From NCBI RefSeq assembly GCF_015667585.1, contig NZ_JADPEG010000012.1, positions 1-64,000 on the forward strand: a stretch of DNA of 64,000 nt, given 5' to 3'. Origin of the DNA: Clostridium sp. D33t1_170424_F3. Lineage in GTDB: Bacteria; Bacillota; Clostridia; Oscillospirales; Acutalibacteraceae. Of the stretch, positions 48,889-58,416 are shown in pieces. A program made the translations under genes and the position numbers. Below the pieces are notes generated by a model that was not told the DNA's origin, searched no databases, and was given only the letters and a program-made list of their open reading frames with translations. Each line of letters begins with the position of its first letter. Positions within the stretch are counted from its first letter, which is position 1.

Positions 48889-49611
48889 TCATGAAAGATG
48901 TTCAGAAAAGATGCTGGCAAGCTCTTCTTTGCCCAACAGGCGGGCCTGTCCCGGCTCCAGAGCGGGATCCAGCGCCAGGCCGCCGATCTGCAGCCGCTTG
49001 AGATACACCACCGTCTTGCCCACCGCACGGAACATGCGCTTCACCTGATGAAATTTGCCTTCCCGGATCCGCACCCGCACCCGTGTGCCGTTTTCCGGCA
49101 GGAACAGTTCCGCCGGAAGGCAGGTCATATCATCCAGTTTCAGTCCCTGTGCAAACGCTTTAACGTCTTCCGGCACGGCGGGCAGGTCCAGCTCCGCCTC
49201 ATATAATTTAAAAACATGGCTTTTGGGGGCCAGCATCCGGTGGGCAAAATCGCCGTCGTCCGTGATGATGAGCAAACCCTCCGTATCCCGGTCCAGCCGT
49301 CCCGCCGGGAACAGGCCCCGCCGCAGCAGCTCCGGCGGCAGCAGGTCCACCACGGTTTTTTGCCGCCCGTCCCGCGCGGCGGAAAGTACGCCCGCGGGCT
49401 TATTCATCATAATGTATACATATTTTTGAACACACAGGCGCTGTCCGTTCACTTCGATTGCATCGCGGTCCGCGTCCACTTTATGATCCGCCTTTTTGAC
49501 CACGGCGCCGTTGACCGTCACCGCGCCGCGCCGTACCAGAGCGCCCACTTCTTTCCGGCTCCCCACATTCTGGGACGCCAGCACTTTATCCAGACGTTCG
49601 ATTGTGATCAC
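48889..49611 (-). CDS. Pseudouridine synthase, RsuA/RluB family
   Basis: Isomerises uridine to pseudouridine in rRNA. A product of about 240 residues has an N-terminal S4 domain (RLDKVLASQNVGSRKEVGAL), the catalytic GRLDRDTEGLLI with Asp, MMNKPAGVLS and the late HQVKRMFRAVG motif. Start is uncertain: GTG at 49611 has GAGGA 6 nt upstream, while an ATG at 49617 is immediately next to that site. 16S versus 23S target cannot be told. Its upstream region is shared with the divergent ROK gene. Confidence 0.9.
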   Translation of the reverse strand: MITIERLDKVLASQNVGSRKEVGALVRRGAVTVNGAVVKKADHKVDADRDAIEVNGQRLCVQKYVYIMMNKPAGVLSAARDGRQKTVVDLLPPELLRRGLFPAGRLDRDTEGLLIITDDGDFAHRMLAPKSHVFKLYEAELDLPAVPEDVKAFAQGLKLDDMTCLPAELFLPENGTRVRVRIREGKFHQVKRMFRAVGKTVVYLKRLQIGGLALDPALEPGQARLLGKEELASIFSEHLS

Positions 49612-49677
49612 TTCCATTCCTCGATTGTCCCCTATTATATCGGTTCTCCCCTGAAAAAACAATCTCATTCTGTAAGT

Positions 49678-49713
49678 AAAAATAATTTTAAAAATACTTT
49701 TAAAATTATTTTT
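49678..49713. promoter_or_regulatory. Perfect 16-bp inverted repeat, candidate ROK operator
   Basis: Arms 49678-49693 and 49698-49713 are exact inverse complements around atac. Arm sequence aaaaataattttaaaa resembles AT-rich NagC/Mlc/XylR-type operators. It lies 10 bp upstream of the ROK gene's -35 box. Confidence 0.7.
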
Positions 49714-49722
49714 CAAAATGTA

Positions 49723-49751
49723 TTGCATTTATGATTTTTCTGTGTTACGAT
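49723..49751 (+). promoter_or_regulatory. Promoter of the ROK-family regulator
   Basis: TTGCAT (49723-49728), 17-bp spacer, TACGAT (49746-49751). Confidence 0.7.
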
Positions 49752-49803
49752 AGGGTCAACAAAGAAACCATCCGCTTATATACAGGAAAGGGGATTTACA
49801 GCT

Positions 49804-50805
49804 ATGGAAGGAATCCGCGCAACTGACATCCGCGAAAGCAATGAAAAACTCGTCAAGCGTTTTCTGATGGAATACGGGGAATGCACCAAGATGGACATCG
49901 CCAACGGCTCCGGACTGAGCCATCCAACCGTCGCAAAGGTACTGGCCGAAATGGTGGAAACCGGTCAGGCCGTAAAAGTCGGAAAGGAGGCTTCCTACGG
50001 CGGCCGCTGTTCCGACAAATACCGTCTGGAATACGACTACCATCACGTGCTGGTCCTGATTTTCACCACAGACAGCCTGTACTATCAGGTCAATAACCTG
50101 GCGCAGAAGAAAAAGGAATCCGGCGCCATCTCCATCCAGGGAGAAACGCATATTCTGGAGGCGGCGGACCTGATCAGCGACGTCCGCACCCGGTTCCCCA
50201 ATCTCCGCCTGGTTGAGATCGGCCTTCCCGGCAATATTCTGGACGGCCGCCTGGTTTACATGGCCACGCCGTTCTATCTGGTAGGATGCAATGTTGTGGA
50301 GGAATTGGAAAAACGCTGCCACCTGCCAATTCAAATCTGCAACGATGTCAACGCCATGGCGTATGGGTTTTACAAGAGGCATATCGAAGTCTCCCTCAAA
50401 CAGGAAAGCATGGCCTACCTGTTCCGCAACCACAGCGGCCCCGGCGCGGGCATCATCATCAACGGAAAAATCATCAACGGCTTCTCCGGCTTTGCCGGCG
50501 AGGTATGCAACGTCTGGCCGCCGCAGGATAACCTGATGGACGAGGTCAAAAGCCAGATCGCGGCGATTCTCTCCGTCATCAACCCGCGGTATCTGGTTTT
50601 AAGCCACGACCGCACCATTGAGCTGGACACCAACGCCCTGCGCCGTTTTGTGGAAGAGCTCTTCCCCAGGCACACCATTCCGCAGTTCCACATCACACAG
50701 GAGATTCCCGCGGGCAATACGCCCGAACTCCACTTTACGACGGAATTTGAAGAGAACTGCGCCGACGGTCTGGTGGAGCTTGCCATCGAATCGATTTTCC
50801 CGTAA
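49804..50805 (+). CDS. ROK-family transcriptional regulator with degenerate kinase domain
   Basis: A 333-residue protein. Residues about 1-75 form a winged helix (LVKRFLMEYGECTKMDIANG, then SGLSHPTVAKVLAEM). The rest is an ROK fold: CNDVNAMAYG keeps the catalytic-type Asp, and SGPGAGIIINGKIINGFSGF the second phosphate loop. In typical ROK proteins AGE is followed by IGH with a zinc or sugar-binding His and a CxCGxxGC motif; here it reads AGEVCNV and the Cys motif is absent. So it is likely a sugar-responsive repressor without kinase activity. It is positioned between carbohydrate-related genes; the GH127-like gene is a possible target. Confidence 0.85.
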   Translation: MEGIRATDIRESNEKLVKRFLMEYGECTKMDIANGSGLSHPTVAKVLAEMVETGQAVKVGKEASYGGRCSDKYRLEYDYHHVLVLIFTTDSLYYQVNNLAQKKKESGAISIQGETHILEAADLISDVRTRFPNLRLVEIGLPGNILDGRLVYMATPFYLVGCNVVEELEKRCHLPIQICNDVNAMAYGFYKRHIEVSLKQESMAYLFRNHSGPGAGIIINGKIINGFSGFAGEVCNVWPPQDNLMDEVKSQIAAILSVINPRYLVLSHDRTIELDTNALRRFVEELFPRHTIPQFHITQEIPAGNTPELHFTTEFEENCADGLVELAIESIFP

Positions 50806-50820
50806 TGACCAAAAAGAGAA

Positions 50821-50863
50821 CAGGACCGGCGGGGCGCATGTCGCCCCGCCGGTCCTGTTTTTT
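50821..50863. terminator. Terminator shared by convergent genes
   Basis: 15-bp GC-rich stem aggaccggcggggcg and inverse, 5-nt loop, then tgttttttg on the plus strand. Confidence 0.88.
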
Positions 50864-50880
50864 GTGAAAGGTTTTTCCGC

Positions 50881-51516
50881 TCAGTCGGTCGGCCAGGCAT
50901 TGGCCGGAATTTCCGAGGAGACCGCCGCTTCCGTCTGCTGCGCCTCTTCCGGCTCTGCAGCCGTCGCCGCGCTGCTTTCCTCCGGGGCGGTACTCTCCGC
51001 CGGCATGCTGGCGCTGTCCTTCACCGGCTCGGAGGAATTGGCCTCCGGCTTCGTATCAAATGCACACATAAAGCCGTCCAGCGCGGTGGAGCTGATGTCT
51101 CCGCCGATCACCAAGTTATCGCAGATCAGCAGGTTGGCATGCACCGGGTTCGCGTCCGGGTAATTGGTCACCTCGTACGTCCACAGGCGGCAGACTTTCC
51201 CCGCAAACGGCAGCAGGTCAAACCCCTGCTGCTTTTGCAGCTCGTTGTAGCTGCTGTACACCTCGTCAAACTCCTGCGGCAGCGTAACCTCCTTGATCTC
51301 CAACGGTTCCGGCCCGACCTGCCAGCCGAACTGCGAAAGGAACGCGATGCGCTCCTCGTTGGTCGCAGCCTGACAGCTATAGGGCTGCGCGTTTCCCCCG
51401 CCGGAATTCGCCTGCAGCTTTCCCGCCGCGAAAAAGATGGTCACCACCGCCAGCACCACGGCAAGCACCACGATAAAAACCTTTTTCTTACCCGCTTTTA
51501 CAGAACAGACAAACAA
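50881..51516 (-). CDS. DUF4830 domain membrane-anchored protein
   Basis: A protein of about 211 residues: one N-terminal membrane helix (VFIVVLAVVLAVVTIFFAAG), then a DUF4830-type domain (about 45-155; EERIAFLSQFGWQVGPEPLE, LPQEFDEVYSSYNELQKQQG and the end IGGDISSTALDGFM), and an acidic Ser/Glu/Pro/Ala tail. Function unknown; the domain is frequent in Clostridia. No ATG fits: TTG at 51516 is preferred, 6 nt after GGGAGGG. An upstream continuation of the frame has no site. It is convergent with the ROK gene and divergent from the giant glycosidase. Confidence 0.75.
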   Translation of the reverse strand: MFVCSVKAGKKKVFIVVLAVVLAVVTIFFAAGKLQANSGGGNAQPYSCQAATNEERIAFLSQFGWQVGPEPLEIKEVTLPQEFDEVYSSYNELQKQQGFDLLPFAGKVCRLWTYEVTNYPDANPVHANLLICDNLVIGGDISSTALDGFMCAFDTKPEANSSEPVKDSASMPAESTAPEESSAATAAEPEEAQQTEAAVSSEIPANAWPTD

Positions 51517-51671
51517 AATGATCCCTCCCCGCGGCGCCTGCCGCTTTCTCGTCTTTAATAGGTATGCCCCGCACTGTAAAAACATGCCGTCTGCCGCAAA
51601 AAGACCTGCCAATTTCTGGTATGTGAAACAAATACACCAATTTCATTCTTCCGATTGCTGAATAAAAGGAT

Positions 51672-51701
51672 TTTAACAGAATATCGTATAAATCTGTTAA
51701 A
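51672..51701. promoter_or_regulatory. 9-bp inverted repeat upstream of the GH127-like gene
   Basis: Arms tttaacaga (51672-51680) and tctgttaaa (51693-51701) are perfect, 12 bp apart, in the divergent region between the DUF4830 gene and the glycosidase. A TATACT box follows at about 51737 but without a good -35. Candidate operator. Confidence 0.45.
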
Positions 51702-51812
51702 TTTTTGTAAATACAAGAGGAAAACCGGCAGTTTATACTGAACACAACAGCAGCATATCGCCTACTGGGAAAGGATGAAAAAGAGGACCAGACGAAAAGG
51801 GAGGAAGCATTT

Positions 51813-54800
51813 ATGACCAAACGATTGACCGCAATCATTCTGGCACTGACGATGGTGCTGAGCACCCTGACATTGCCCGCCGCCGCCCGCACAGAATCGC
51901 GCCGGGTTGGCAGCCAGAATTACTATTCCAATCAGGGCGATCTGGAACCGTCCCCGTTCGTGCAGCTGCCGATGAGCGCCGTACAGGCCAAGGACTGGCT
52001 GAAAGAACAGCTTTTACTGCAAAAACACGGTATGACGGGGGAAATGCACGACCTGTACGAGATGTACCAGAGCACCAACGGCTGGCGCGGCGGCTCCGGG
52101 GACGGCTGGGAACGCGGACCGTATTACGCGCGCGGCCTGGTCTCTCTGGCCTTCGTTCTGGACGACGCGGAGCTTCAGGAAAAAGCGATGGAATGGATCG
52201 ATTTCAGCCTGGACCACCAGCGTGAAAACGGCTTTTTCGGTCCCCTTGCCGATGGGGATGGCATGGCTGCCGGCTGGGACTGGTGGCCCCGCATGATTAT
52301 GATCGAAGCGATCCGCGACTACTACGAGTACACCGAATATACCGGCGCGCCGGACGAGCGGGTACTTCCCTTCTTTGAAAAATACTTCCGATTCCAGCAC
52401 GACCGCCTGCCCGGTTACCCGGTGACCAGCTGGGCAGCCGCCCGCGCGGGGGACAACGCCGAAGTGGTTCTGTGGTACTACAACCGCGTTTGCGATCCGG
52501 AGGACCCGGCGTCCAGCGCATGGCTGATTGAGGTCGCGCAGGAGCTGATGAAAAATTCGCACGGCATCTTTGGAAATTACAACGACTGGACCACCATTTT
52601 CCACGACAGCACGGTGCGCAACCATGTGGTCAACACCACGCAGGCGATGAAATCCCCGCCGGTCCAGTACCAGTTTACCGGTTCGGAGCGCGACCGCACC
52701 GCCATCCGCGAAGGCATATTCAACATGGGCATCGACCACGCGCGCGTGGACGGGCTGGCAAATTCGGACGAGTGGGCACGCGACAACCTGCCCTATGTGG
52801 GCGCGGAGCTCTGTTCCGTGGTGGAAAGCCTGCAGTCCTACGGCGTCGCCATGCGCATCCTGGGCGACAGCTGGATCGGCGACGATATGGAACGGGTTGC
52901 CTACAACAACCTGCCCGCCGGCTATACGCCCGACTTCACCGCGCACAACTATTTCCAGGCGCAGAGCCAGATGATGGCGACGAACGGCGCGCACGAATTC
53001 ATCCATGACCACGGGAACAGCAGCGCCTTTGCCGCGCCGGCGGGCGACGCCTGCTGCATCTCCAACATGCATATGGGCTGGCCCAAATTCATTCAGAACA
53101 TGTGGATGGCGACGGTGGACGACGGCCTGGCGGTCGTATCCTACGGTCCCAACCGCGTGCGGGCAAACGTCGCGGACGGTAAAACCGCGGTGTTTGACCA
53201 GGAGACCAAATACCCCTTTGACGGCGCGATTGCATTGCACTACGAGGGGGAAACCGCGCGGTTCCCGCTGCTGCTGCGCGTCCCGGACTGGTGCGAATCG
53301 CCGTCCTTTACCGTCAACGGCGAACCGGCGGAGGGAGTCCTCTCCAACGGCTATTTCACCATCGACCGCGAGTGGACCGCCGGCGACGTGGTAACCGTCG
53401 ACTTCCCGATGGAGATCCGCACCAGCACCTGGTACAACAACGCCACCGCCGTGGAGCGCGGCCCGCTGATCTATACCATCAACGTTAAAGAAGACTGGCA
53501 CACGCCGGACCCCGAAATGGACGACCCGCGCGTGCTGAAAACGAGTCCCGGCGGCGTGGCTCCCACAAAGGCGTTCCCCTCCCGCGAGGTGACTCCGGCC
53601 AGCCGGTGGAACTACGCGCTGGTTTACGACCCGGGCGATCCATCCGCTTCTTTCGACGTGACGGTTGCGGATGAGATCGCACTGCAGCCTTTCCATACCG
53701 CCAACTCCCCCGTCACCATCCGGGCCACGGGGCAGATTGTGCCGGAATGGCAGCTGCTCAACAACGTGGTTCCGGAACCGCCCTACTCCCCCATTCAGGC
53801 CGACCCGGCTCTGCAGGAGGAAATTGAGCTGATCCCCTACGGCTGCAGCCGCCTGCGCATCGTACAGATGCCCAGTGTGGGGGACGCGGAAGAAACGGTC
53901 ATACGGAAGGCCGGGGACGCCGTTTCCAAAACGCTGGACGGCGAACCGGTTTTGGAATTTGACAACGTGATGGTTCCCAACGCGGAAAACTATCAGCTTA
54001 AAATATACTACCGCGGCGCGGGCAGGCTGCGCCTGAATCTCAATGCAAAATACAATCAGGAAATCGATTTTGCCGAGGGCGGCGAACCGGTTGTCATCGA
54101 CGATCTGGTCGACCTGCTGCCCGCGCAGGAGGACTCCATGCTGGGCGCCACCGTCAAAGCGTTCCAGTTCGGCTATGGGCAGTACAACAACATCCGTTTC
54201 TTTGGAGAAAGCGGCGTCACCATCGAACAGATTGAAATCACCCCCACCGGCCGCCTGGTTCAGCCGAAAATCACGGAAACAGCGTCCGACGATGCCTCCA
54301 TCCGCCTGACAACCAACGTCAGCCGCGCGGACGGGTTCTACCGCGTGCTGTACGGCACCGAAAGCGGCGAATACACCACGACCGCCTCCGGCTTCCGCAC
54401 CAATGTCGCCAACCTCACCGGACTGCGGGAAAACACAACCTATTATTGCAAGCTCTCCATGCTGTTGAACGGCAGGACGGTCGAGTCGGAGGAAGTCTCC
54501 GTCACGACCGGCGGAACCGGTGCCGAAGAGGACGCGCCAAAAGCCGACTTTTACGATGATTTCAGCGATTCGGAAGCCAGCGCCAAATGGTGGAGCCCCT
54601 CCGGCACCCCGGGCGCCGTTACCTTCACAACAGGCAAAATACAGGTTGCTTCCGACGGAAACGTCAAGGCGGTCGCGGGCAACGAAGCCTGGACCGACTA
54701 CGCGGTCGAGGCGGATCTGCGGACGGACAGCGCCGGCGGCGCAGACTTTGGCATTATGTTCCGCGTCACCGACGTCGACGAAAGCGCGAGCACCACAACC

Positions 54801-57800
54801 GATTCCTACCGCGGCTACTATGTCGGCCTGATGAGCGGCGCAATCCGCTTCGGATACAGCGCATACGGTTGGAACCTGGTCAAAGACACCCCTTACGACA
54901 TCCAGGCCGGGGAAACCTACTCAGTCAAAGTCGTGGCCTGCGGCGCACGGATTCTCATCTACATCGACGGTGAAATAGCCTGTCAGTTCACCGATTCCCG
55001 CTATGGGAACGGCAGGGTCGGCGTGCGTTCCTGGAACAAGGCGTTTGAAGTTTCTTCCTTCCGCGTGCGGAACCTGACGGAGGCGGAGCGCAAAGAGGCG
55101 ACCGAAACGCCGGCGGAACCCACCGACATGATCTACGACGACCTCGTCTACAGCGTATACGAAGGCGTACAGCTTGCCTATAAACGGCCCTCCAGCGAGA
55201 TGAAAATCGAGTATGGAACCGCTCCGGGCGTGTATGACCACGTCACATATGGCGTCAACAGCAAATTTGCCAGTGACAAAGCCAGCGTCACCGGGCTGGA
55301 AAACGGCATTCCCTGTTACCTGCGCCTGAGCGACGCGTTTGGAACCATTCATTCCCCCGAATATGTGTTTACCCCGGGCGTGCGCCCCGATCTGACCGGC
55401 TATGCAAATCCCCTGCTTGACATACGCGATGAAGCGCTTTCCGCTTCACAGGCCGATTACACGGACGAGGCCTGGACGCGCCTGCAAAAATCCATTGCCG
55501 AAGCCGATCGGGTCCTTGCGATGGACGAGCCCAACGAGATGGACTACGACCTTGCCAGAAACTGCCTGAAAGCCGGCCTGGCGGAAACCGGCAGAGAAAC
55601 CCGGCCAACACTGACCGGCGTCGCACCGGTCGAAGGCATCCGGGTTGGAAAATATCTGTCTCTGAACGACGTCGCCGCCAAGCTGCCGCAGGAGGTGGAA
55701 ATCACTTACGGGGAACCCGCCGTGTCCATGCGCGCAAAAATCTCCGCCTGGAGATGCGCATCCTATGACCCATCTGTGCCGGGCGTCTATACCTTCATCG
55801 GAACGCCCGCCCCCTCCGCGCTTTATGTAAACAGCAACCGTCTGACCGCATCCGCGCAGGTCACGGTGCTTGACAATGTGGTCCGTTACGAGGCGGAGGA
55901 TGCGATTGTCACCGCACCCGCGTTTGTGGGAAGCCATCCGGCTTCGTCGGGCGGCAAACACGTTCAGTCCATCGACAACGGGGACGCAACCGTAACCTTT
56001 ACCGTTGAGGCTCCCGCCGCCGGCGAATATGAACTGATGATCACCGCGGACGGCCATCCCTCCTTCCCGAACGCATCCCACAAATTCTTTGTAAACGGCG
56101 ACATGGAAAACGCGCAGGTCGTCCGTTACCCCGGCGGAACCGGCTGGTTCAACTGGCGGCAGTTCCCGGTCAACGTCGCCCTTAACAAGGGAGAAAACAC
56201 CATTACCTTTACCCATTCCGGGCTGGAAAACAGTTTTGCCCAGCTCGACTGCATCGATCTGGTTCTCCCCGTTGAGGAGGAAAACCCGACGGTGCGGTAT
56301 GAAGCGGAGCAGGGCGTTGTCACAGCGCCCGCATCAGTCGCAGGCGGCGCGGCGTCCTCCGGCGGCCAGCACGTGGCCTCCATCGACAATGAAAACGCCA
56401 CCGTTACCTTCACGGTAGAAGCCCCCGTGGCAGGCGCGTATAAAATGGCAGTCACGGCGGACGGCCACACAGCCTTCCCGAACGCATCCCATAAATTCTT
56501 TATAAACGGCGACGCAGAGCATGCACAGATTGTATCGTATCCCAACGCGACCACCTGGGGCGACTGGCACACCTATGAGGTGACCATCCGGCTGAATGAA
56601 GGAACCAATACCATCACCTTCACCCACTCCGGGCTGGAAAACAGCTTTGCCCAGCTCGACTGCATCGACCTGACGCCGCTCACCGTCCCGCGCGCGGACG
56701 TTATCGTAACCTATTCCGGCAGGGACGTCGCACTGGTGGTCAACGGAGAGCCACAGAAGCTGGCGGACCTGACCGGAACATTCACCGCAGAAAAAGTGGA
56801 GAGCGGAACCGCCCTCGCCATGACCTTCACACCGCGTCTGGAAGACCGCACGCTCCGCGCTGTGACGGTAAACGGCCAGACGGAGCTGGTCGGCAAACCC
56901 TCGTACACCTACGACTTTACCGCCGCGGGCGAGCCCGTCCAGCTGCACTTCCTGTTTGAGCTGACAAGCAAAACCATTCTGATACAGACCTATCATTACG
57001 CCAAAACCTATATGGATGATGGCACAGTGGACCAACTGATCCCTGAGGTTCAAAAAGCTTTCCTGCACGCCTATCAGGCCGCCGGAGACACAATCGACGA
57101 CCCGCTCGCCACGCAGGCGGAAATTGATCTGGCCTGGGCAGACCTGTTGCACGCCATCCATTACCTGGAGTTCAAGCCCGGCGACAAGCGTGCGCTGAAG
57201 GACCTGCTTGCCGTTCTGGAACAGCTGAACGAAGAGGACTTTACCGGCGCGTCCTGGACCGTATTCGCCGGCGCATTGCAGGAAGCGCTGGCGGTCATGG
57301 ACGATTCCGAGGCGCTGGCGGGCGACATCGACGCAGCCTGTCAGGCGCTTCTGGACGCGGCGCATGCGCTGAAACGCCTTGCCGACCGGACGGCGCTCGA
57401 CGCTCTCATCGCCGCCGCGGAGCAGACTGCGGCGGAAATCGAGGCGGGCAAATTCCTTCCGGACGGACAGGAAGCTTTCTTTGCGGCACTGTATGAAGCC
57501 GCCGCCCTGGAGCAGAACGCTTCACAGAGCGCAATCGACGCGACGGCGCAGGCGCTTACAAATGCAATGGCCGCGCTCCGCAAACGAGCGGACAAGACCG
57601 AATTAAAAGCCGTATTGGACGCGCTGAAAGCGCTTCATCCGGCGGACTATACCGAACAAAGCTACGCGCGTGTGGCCGCCGCGATGGCGGATCTGGAACG
57701 CATCCTGGCCGATGATACCTTGGACGAAAGCCGGCAGGCCGCCGTTGACAGAGCAGTGGAACGCGCGCGTGCCGCACAGAACAGCCTGGTTCCCGCGGGC

Positions 57801-58169
57801 CGTCCAGCCCCCTCCGGGAAAAAGAGCGGCCAACCGGTTCCGCCGCGTGGCAACATTTACGGCGCTTCCGGTATTGTCTCCGCGCAGGGCGGCGCACCGG
57901 AAAACGGTTCCGTGCGCTGCGACACGACTGCCGATCTCACCTTGACGCGCGGACAGGCCTACTGCTTTAAAATAACGGCTTCCGGTCATTCCGCGCCGAA
58001 CTTTACCGTCGGCAATGGGCAGGTTCTGAAAACGCAGTTTATAGCGCGCATCGGCAGCGACTATTATTTCCGGATCTATGCAACCGGCATCCCGGGCCAG
58101 AGCACCGGTGTGTACACCACTACAGCCCACGAAGAACCACAGCGGCATTGCGTTGTAACAATCGGCTGA
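51813..58169 (+). CDS. Giant secreted GH127-like glycosidase with accessory modules
   Basis: A 2118-residue exported enzyme. Order: signal peptide (1-26); alpha/alpha-barrel GH127/DUF1680-like catalytic part (about 30-600); unassigned beta region (to about 815); Fn3-like domain (about 820-900); concanavalin/LamG-like domain (about 910-1087); second Fn3-like; Ig-like (about 1265-1350); two tandem CBM35/6-like modules (about 1355-1490, 1491-1622); four FIVAR-like helical repeats (about 1720-2000); and a C-terminal domain (about 2017-2118). Zinc ligands of characterised GH127 beta-L-arabinofuranosidases appear as Glu332-x-Cys334 and Cys414-Cys415 (AELCSVVE, GDACCISN), one Cys being the likely nucleophile. 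No LPXTG or SLH anchor was seen. GGGAGG precedes the ATG. Exact substrate (beta-L-arabinofuranoside or related) is inferred. Confidence 0.85.
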   Translation: MTKRLTAIILALTMVLSTLTLPAAARTESRRVGSQNYYSNQGDLEPSPFVQLPMSAVQAKDWLKEQLLLQKHGMTGEMHDLYEMYQSTNGWRGGSGDGWERGPYYARGLVSLAFVLDDAELQEKAMEWIDFSLDHQRENGFFGPLADGDGMAAGWDWWPRMIMIEAIRDYYEYTEYTGAPDERVLPFFEKYFRFQHDRLPGYPVTSWAAARAGDNAEVVLWYYNRVCDPEDPASSAWLIEVAQELMKNSHGIFGNYNDWTTIFHDSTVRNHVVNTTQAMKSPPVQYQFTGSERDRTAIREGIFNMGIDHARVDGLANSDEWARDNLPYVGAELCSVVESLQSYGVAMRILGDSWIGDDMERVAYNNLPAGYTPDFTAHNYFQAQSQMMATNGAHEFIHDHGNSSAFAAPAGDACCISNMHMGWPKFIQNMWMATVDDGLAVVSYGPNRVRANVADGKTAVFDQETKYPFDGAIALHYEGETARFPLLLRVPDWCESPSFTVNGEPAEGVLSNGYFTIDREWTAGDVVTVDFPMEIRTSTWYNNATAVERGPLIYTINVKEDWHTPDPEMDDPRVLKTSPGGVAPTKAFPSREVTPASRWNYALVYDPGDPSASFDVTVADEIALQPFHTANSPVTIRATGQIVPEWQLLNNVVPEPPYSPIQADPALQEEIELIPYGCSRLRIVQMPSVGDAEETVIRKAGDAVSKTLDGEPVLEFDNVMVPNAENYQLKIYYRGAGRLRLNLNAKYNQEIDFAEGGEPVVIDDLVDLLPAQEDSMLGATVKAFQFGYGQYNNIRFFGESGVTIEQIEITPTGRLVQPKITETASDDASIRLTTNVSRADGFYRVLYGTESGEYTTTASGFRTNVANLTGLRENTTYYCKLSMLLNGRTVESEEVSVTTGGTGAEEDAPKADFYDDFSDSEASAKWWSPSGTPGAVTFTTGKIQVASDGNVKAVAGNEAWTDYAVEADLRTDSAGGADFGIMFRVTDVDESASTTTDSYRGYYVGLMSGAIRFGYSAYGWNLVKDTPYDIQAGETYSVKVVACGARILIYIDGEIACQFTDSRYGNGRVGVRSWNKAFEVSSFRVRNLTEAERKEATETPAEPTDMIYDDLVYSVYEGVQLAYKRPSSEMKIEYGTAPGVYDHVTYGVNSKFASDKASVTGLENGIPCYLRLSDAFGTIHSPEYVFTPGVRPDLTGYANPLLDIRDEALSASQADYTDEAWTRLQKSIAEADRVLAMDEPNEMDYDLARNCLKAGLAETGRETRPTLTGVAPVEGIRVGKYLSLNDVAAKLPQEVEITYGEPAVSMRAKISAWRCASYDPSVPGVYTFIGTPAPSALYVNSNRLTASAQVTVLDNVVRYEAEDAIVTAPAFVGSHPASSGGKHVQSIDNGDATVTFTVEAPAAGEYELMITADGHPSFPNASHKFFVNGDMENAQVVRYPGGTGWFNWRQFPVNVALNKGENTITFTHSGLENSFAQLDCIDLVLPVEEENPTVRYEAEQGVVTAPASVAGGAASSGGQHVASIDNENATVTFTVEAPVAGAYKMAVTADGHTAFPNASHKFFINGDAEHAQIVSYPNATTWGDWHTYEVTIRLNEGTNTITFTHSGLENSFAQLDCIDLTPLTVPRADVIVTYSGRDVALVVNGEPQKLADLTGTFTAEKVESGTALAMTFTPRLEDRTLRAVTVNGQTELVGKPSYTYDFTAAGEPVQLHFLFELTSKTILIQTYHYAKTYMDDGTVDQLIPEVQKAFLHAYQAAGDTIDDPLATQAEIDLAWADLLHAIHYLEFKPGDKRALKDLLAVLEQLNEEDFTGASWTVFAGALQEALAVMDDSEALAGDIDAACQALLDAAHALKRLADRTALDALIAAAEQTAAEIEAGKFLPDGQEAFFAALYEAAALEQNASQSAIDATAQALTNAMAALRKRADKTELKAVLDALKALHPADYTEQSYARVAAAMADLERILADDTLDESRQAAVDRAVERARAAQNSLVPAGRPAPSGKKSGQPVPPRGNIYGASGIVSAQGGAPENGSVRCDTTADLTLTRGQAYCFKITASGHSAPNFTVGNGQVLKTQFIARIGSDYYFRIYATGIPGQSTGVYTTTAHEEPQRHCVVTIG
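55867..56690 (+). repeat. 412-bp in-gene tandem duplication encoding two carbohydrate-binding modules
   Basis: Two copies in a row. Blocks such as cgaacgcatccca, aacggcgac and gcccagctcgactgcatcga recur exactly 412 bp apart. The protein copies share YEAE, NASHKFF and ENSFAQLDCIDL. Confidence 0.8.
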
Positions 58170-58275
58170 GAAACGGTTTTCAGGCTGCTTGAGAGAGACG
58201 CCTCTTTTTAAAACAGCACTTAAAACGGTCCTGTTTTGAAAGGAACCTCTTTTCTGTACCCTTCCCATTTGCAGG

Positions 58276-58311
58276 ACAACGGCCCCCGCGCAAGTGCGCG
58301 GGGGCCGTTGT
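58276..58311. terminator. Hairpin after the glycosidase gene
   Basis: 17-bp perfect stem (58276-58292 with 58295-58311); weak T-tract (tccgttgtg), so efficiency is uncertain. Confidence 0.7.
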
Positions 58312-58416
58312 CCGTTGTGAAAATCAACGCGCGCAAAAAAGCTGTTCCGGCCCAATCGCCGCAACAGCTCCCTGCAAAGTAGGATTATGGAATAGGATCG
58401 TTCAGGTATTTGAATA

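Noticed and set aside
49678-49713. Intrinsic terminator
   Set aside because: The perfect inverted repeat has only A-T pairs, no gene ends next to it, and it sits directly upstream of a promoter; an operator fits better.
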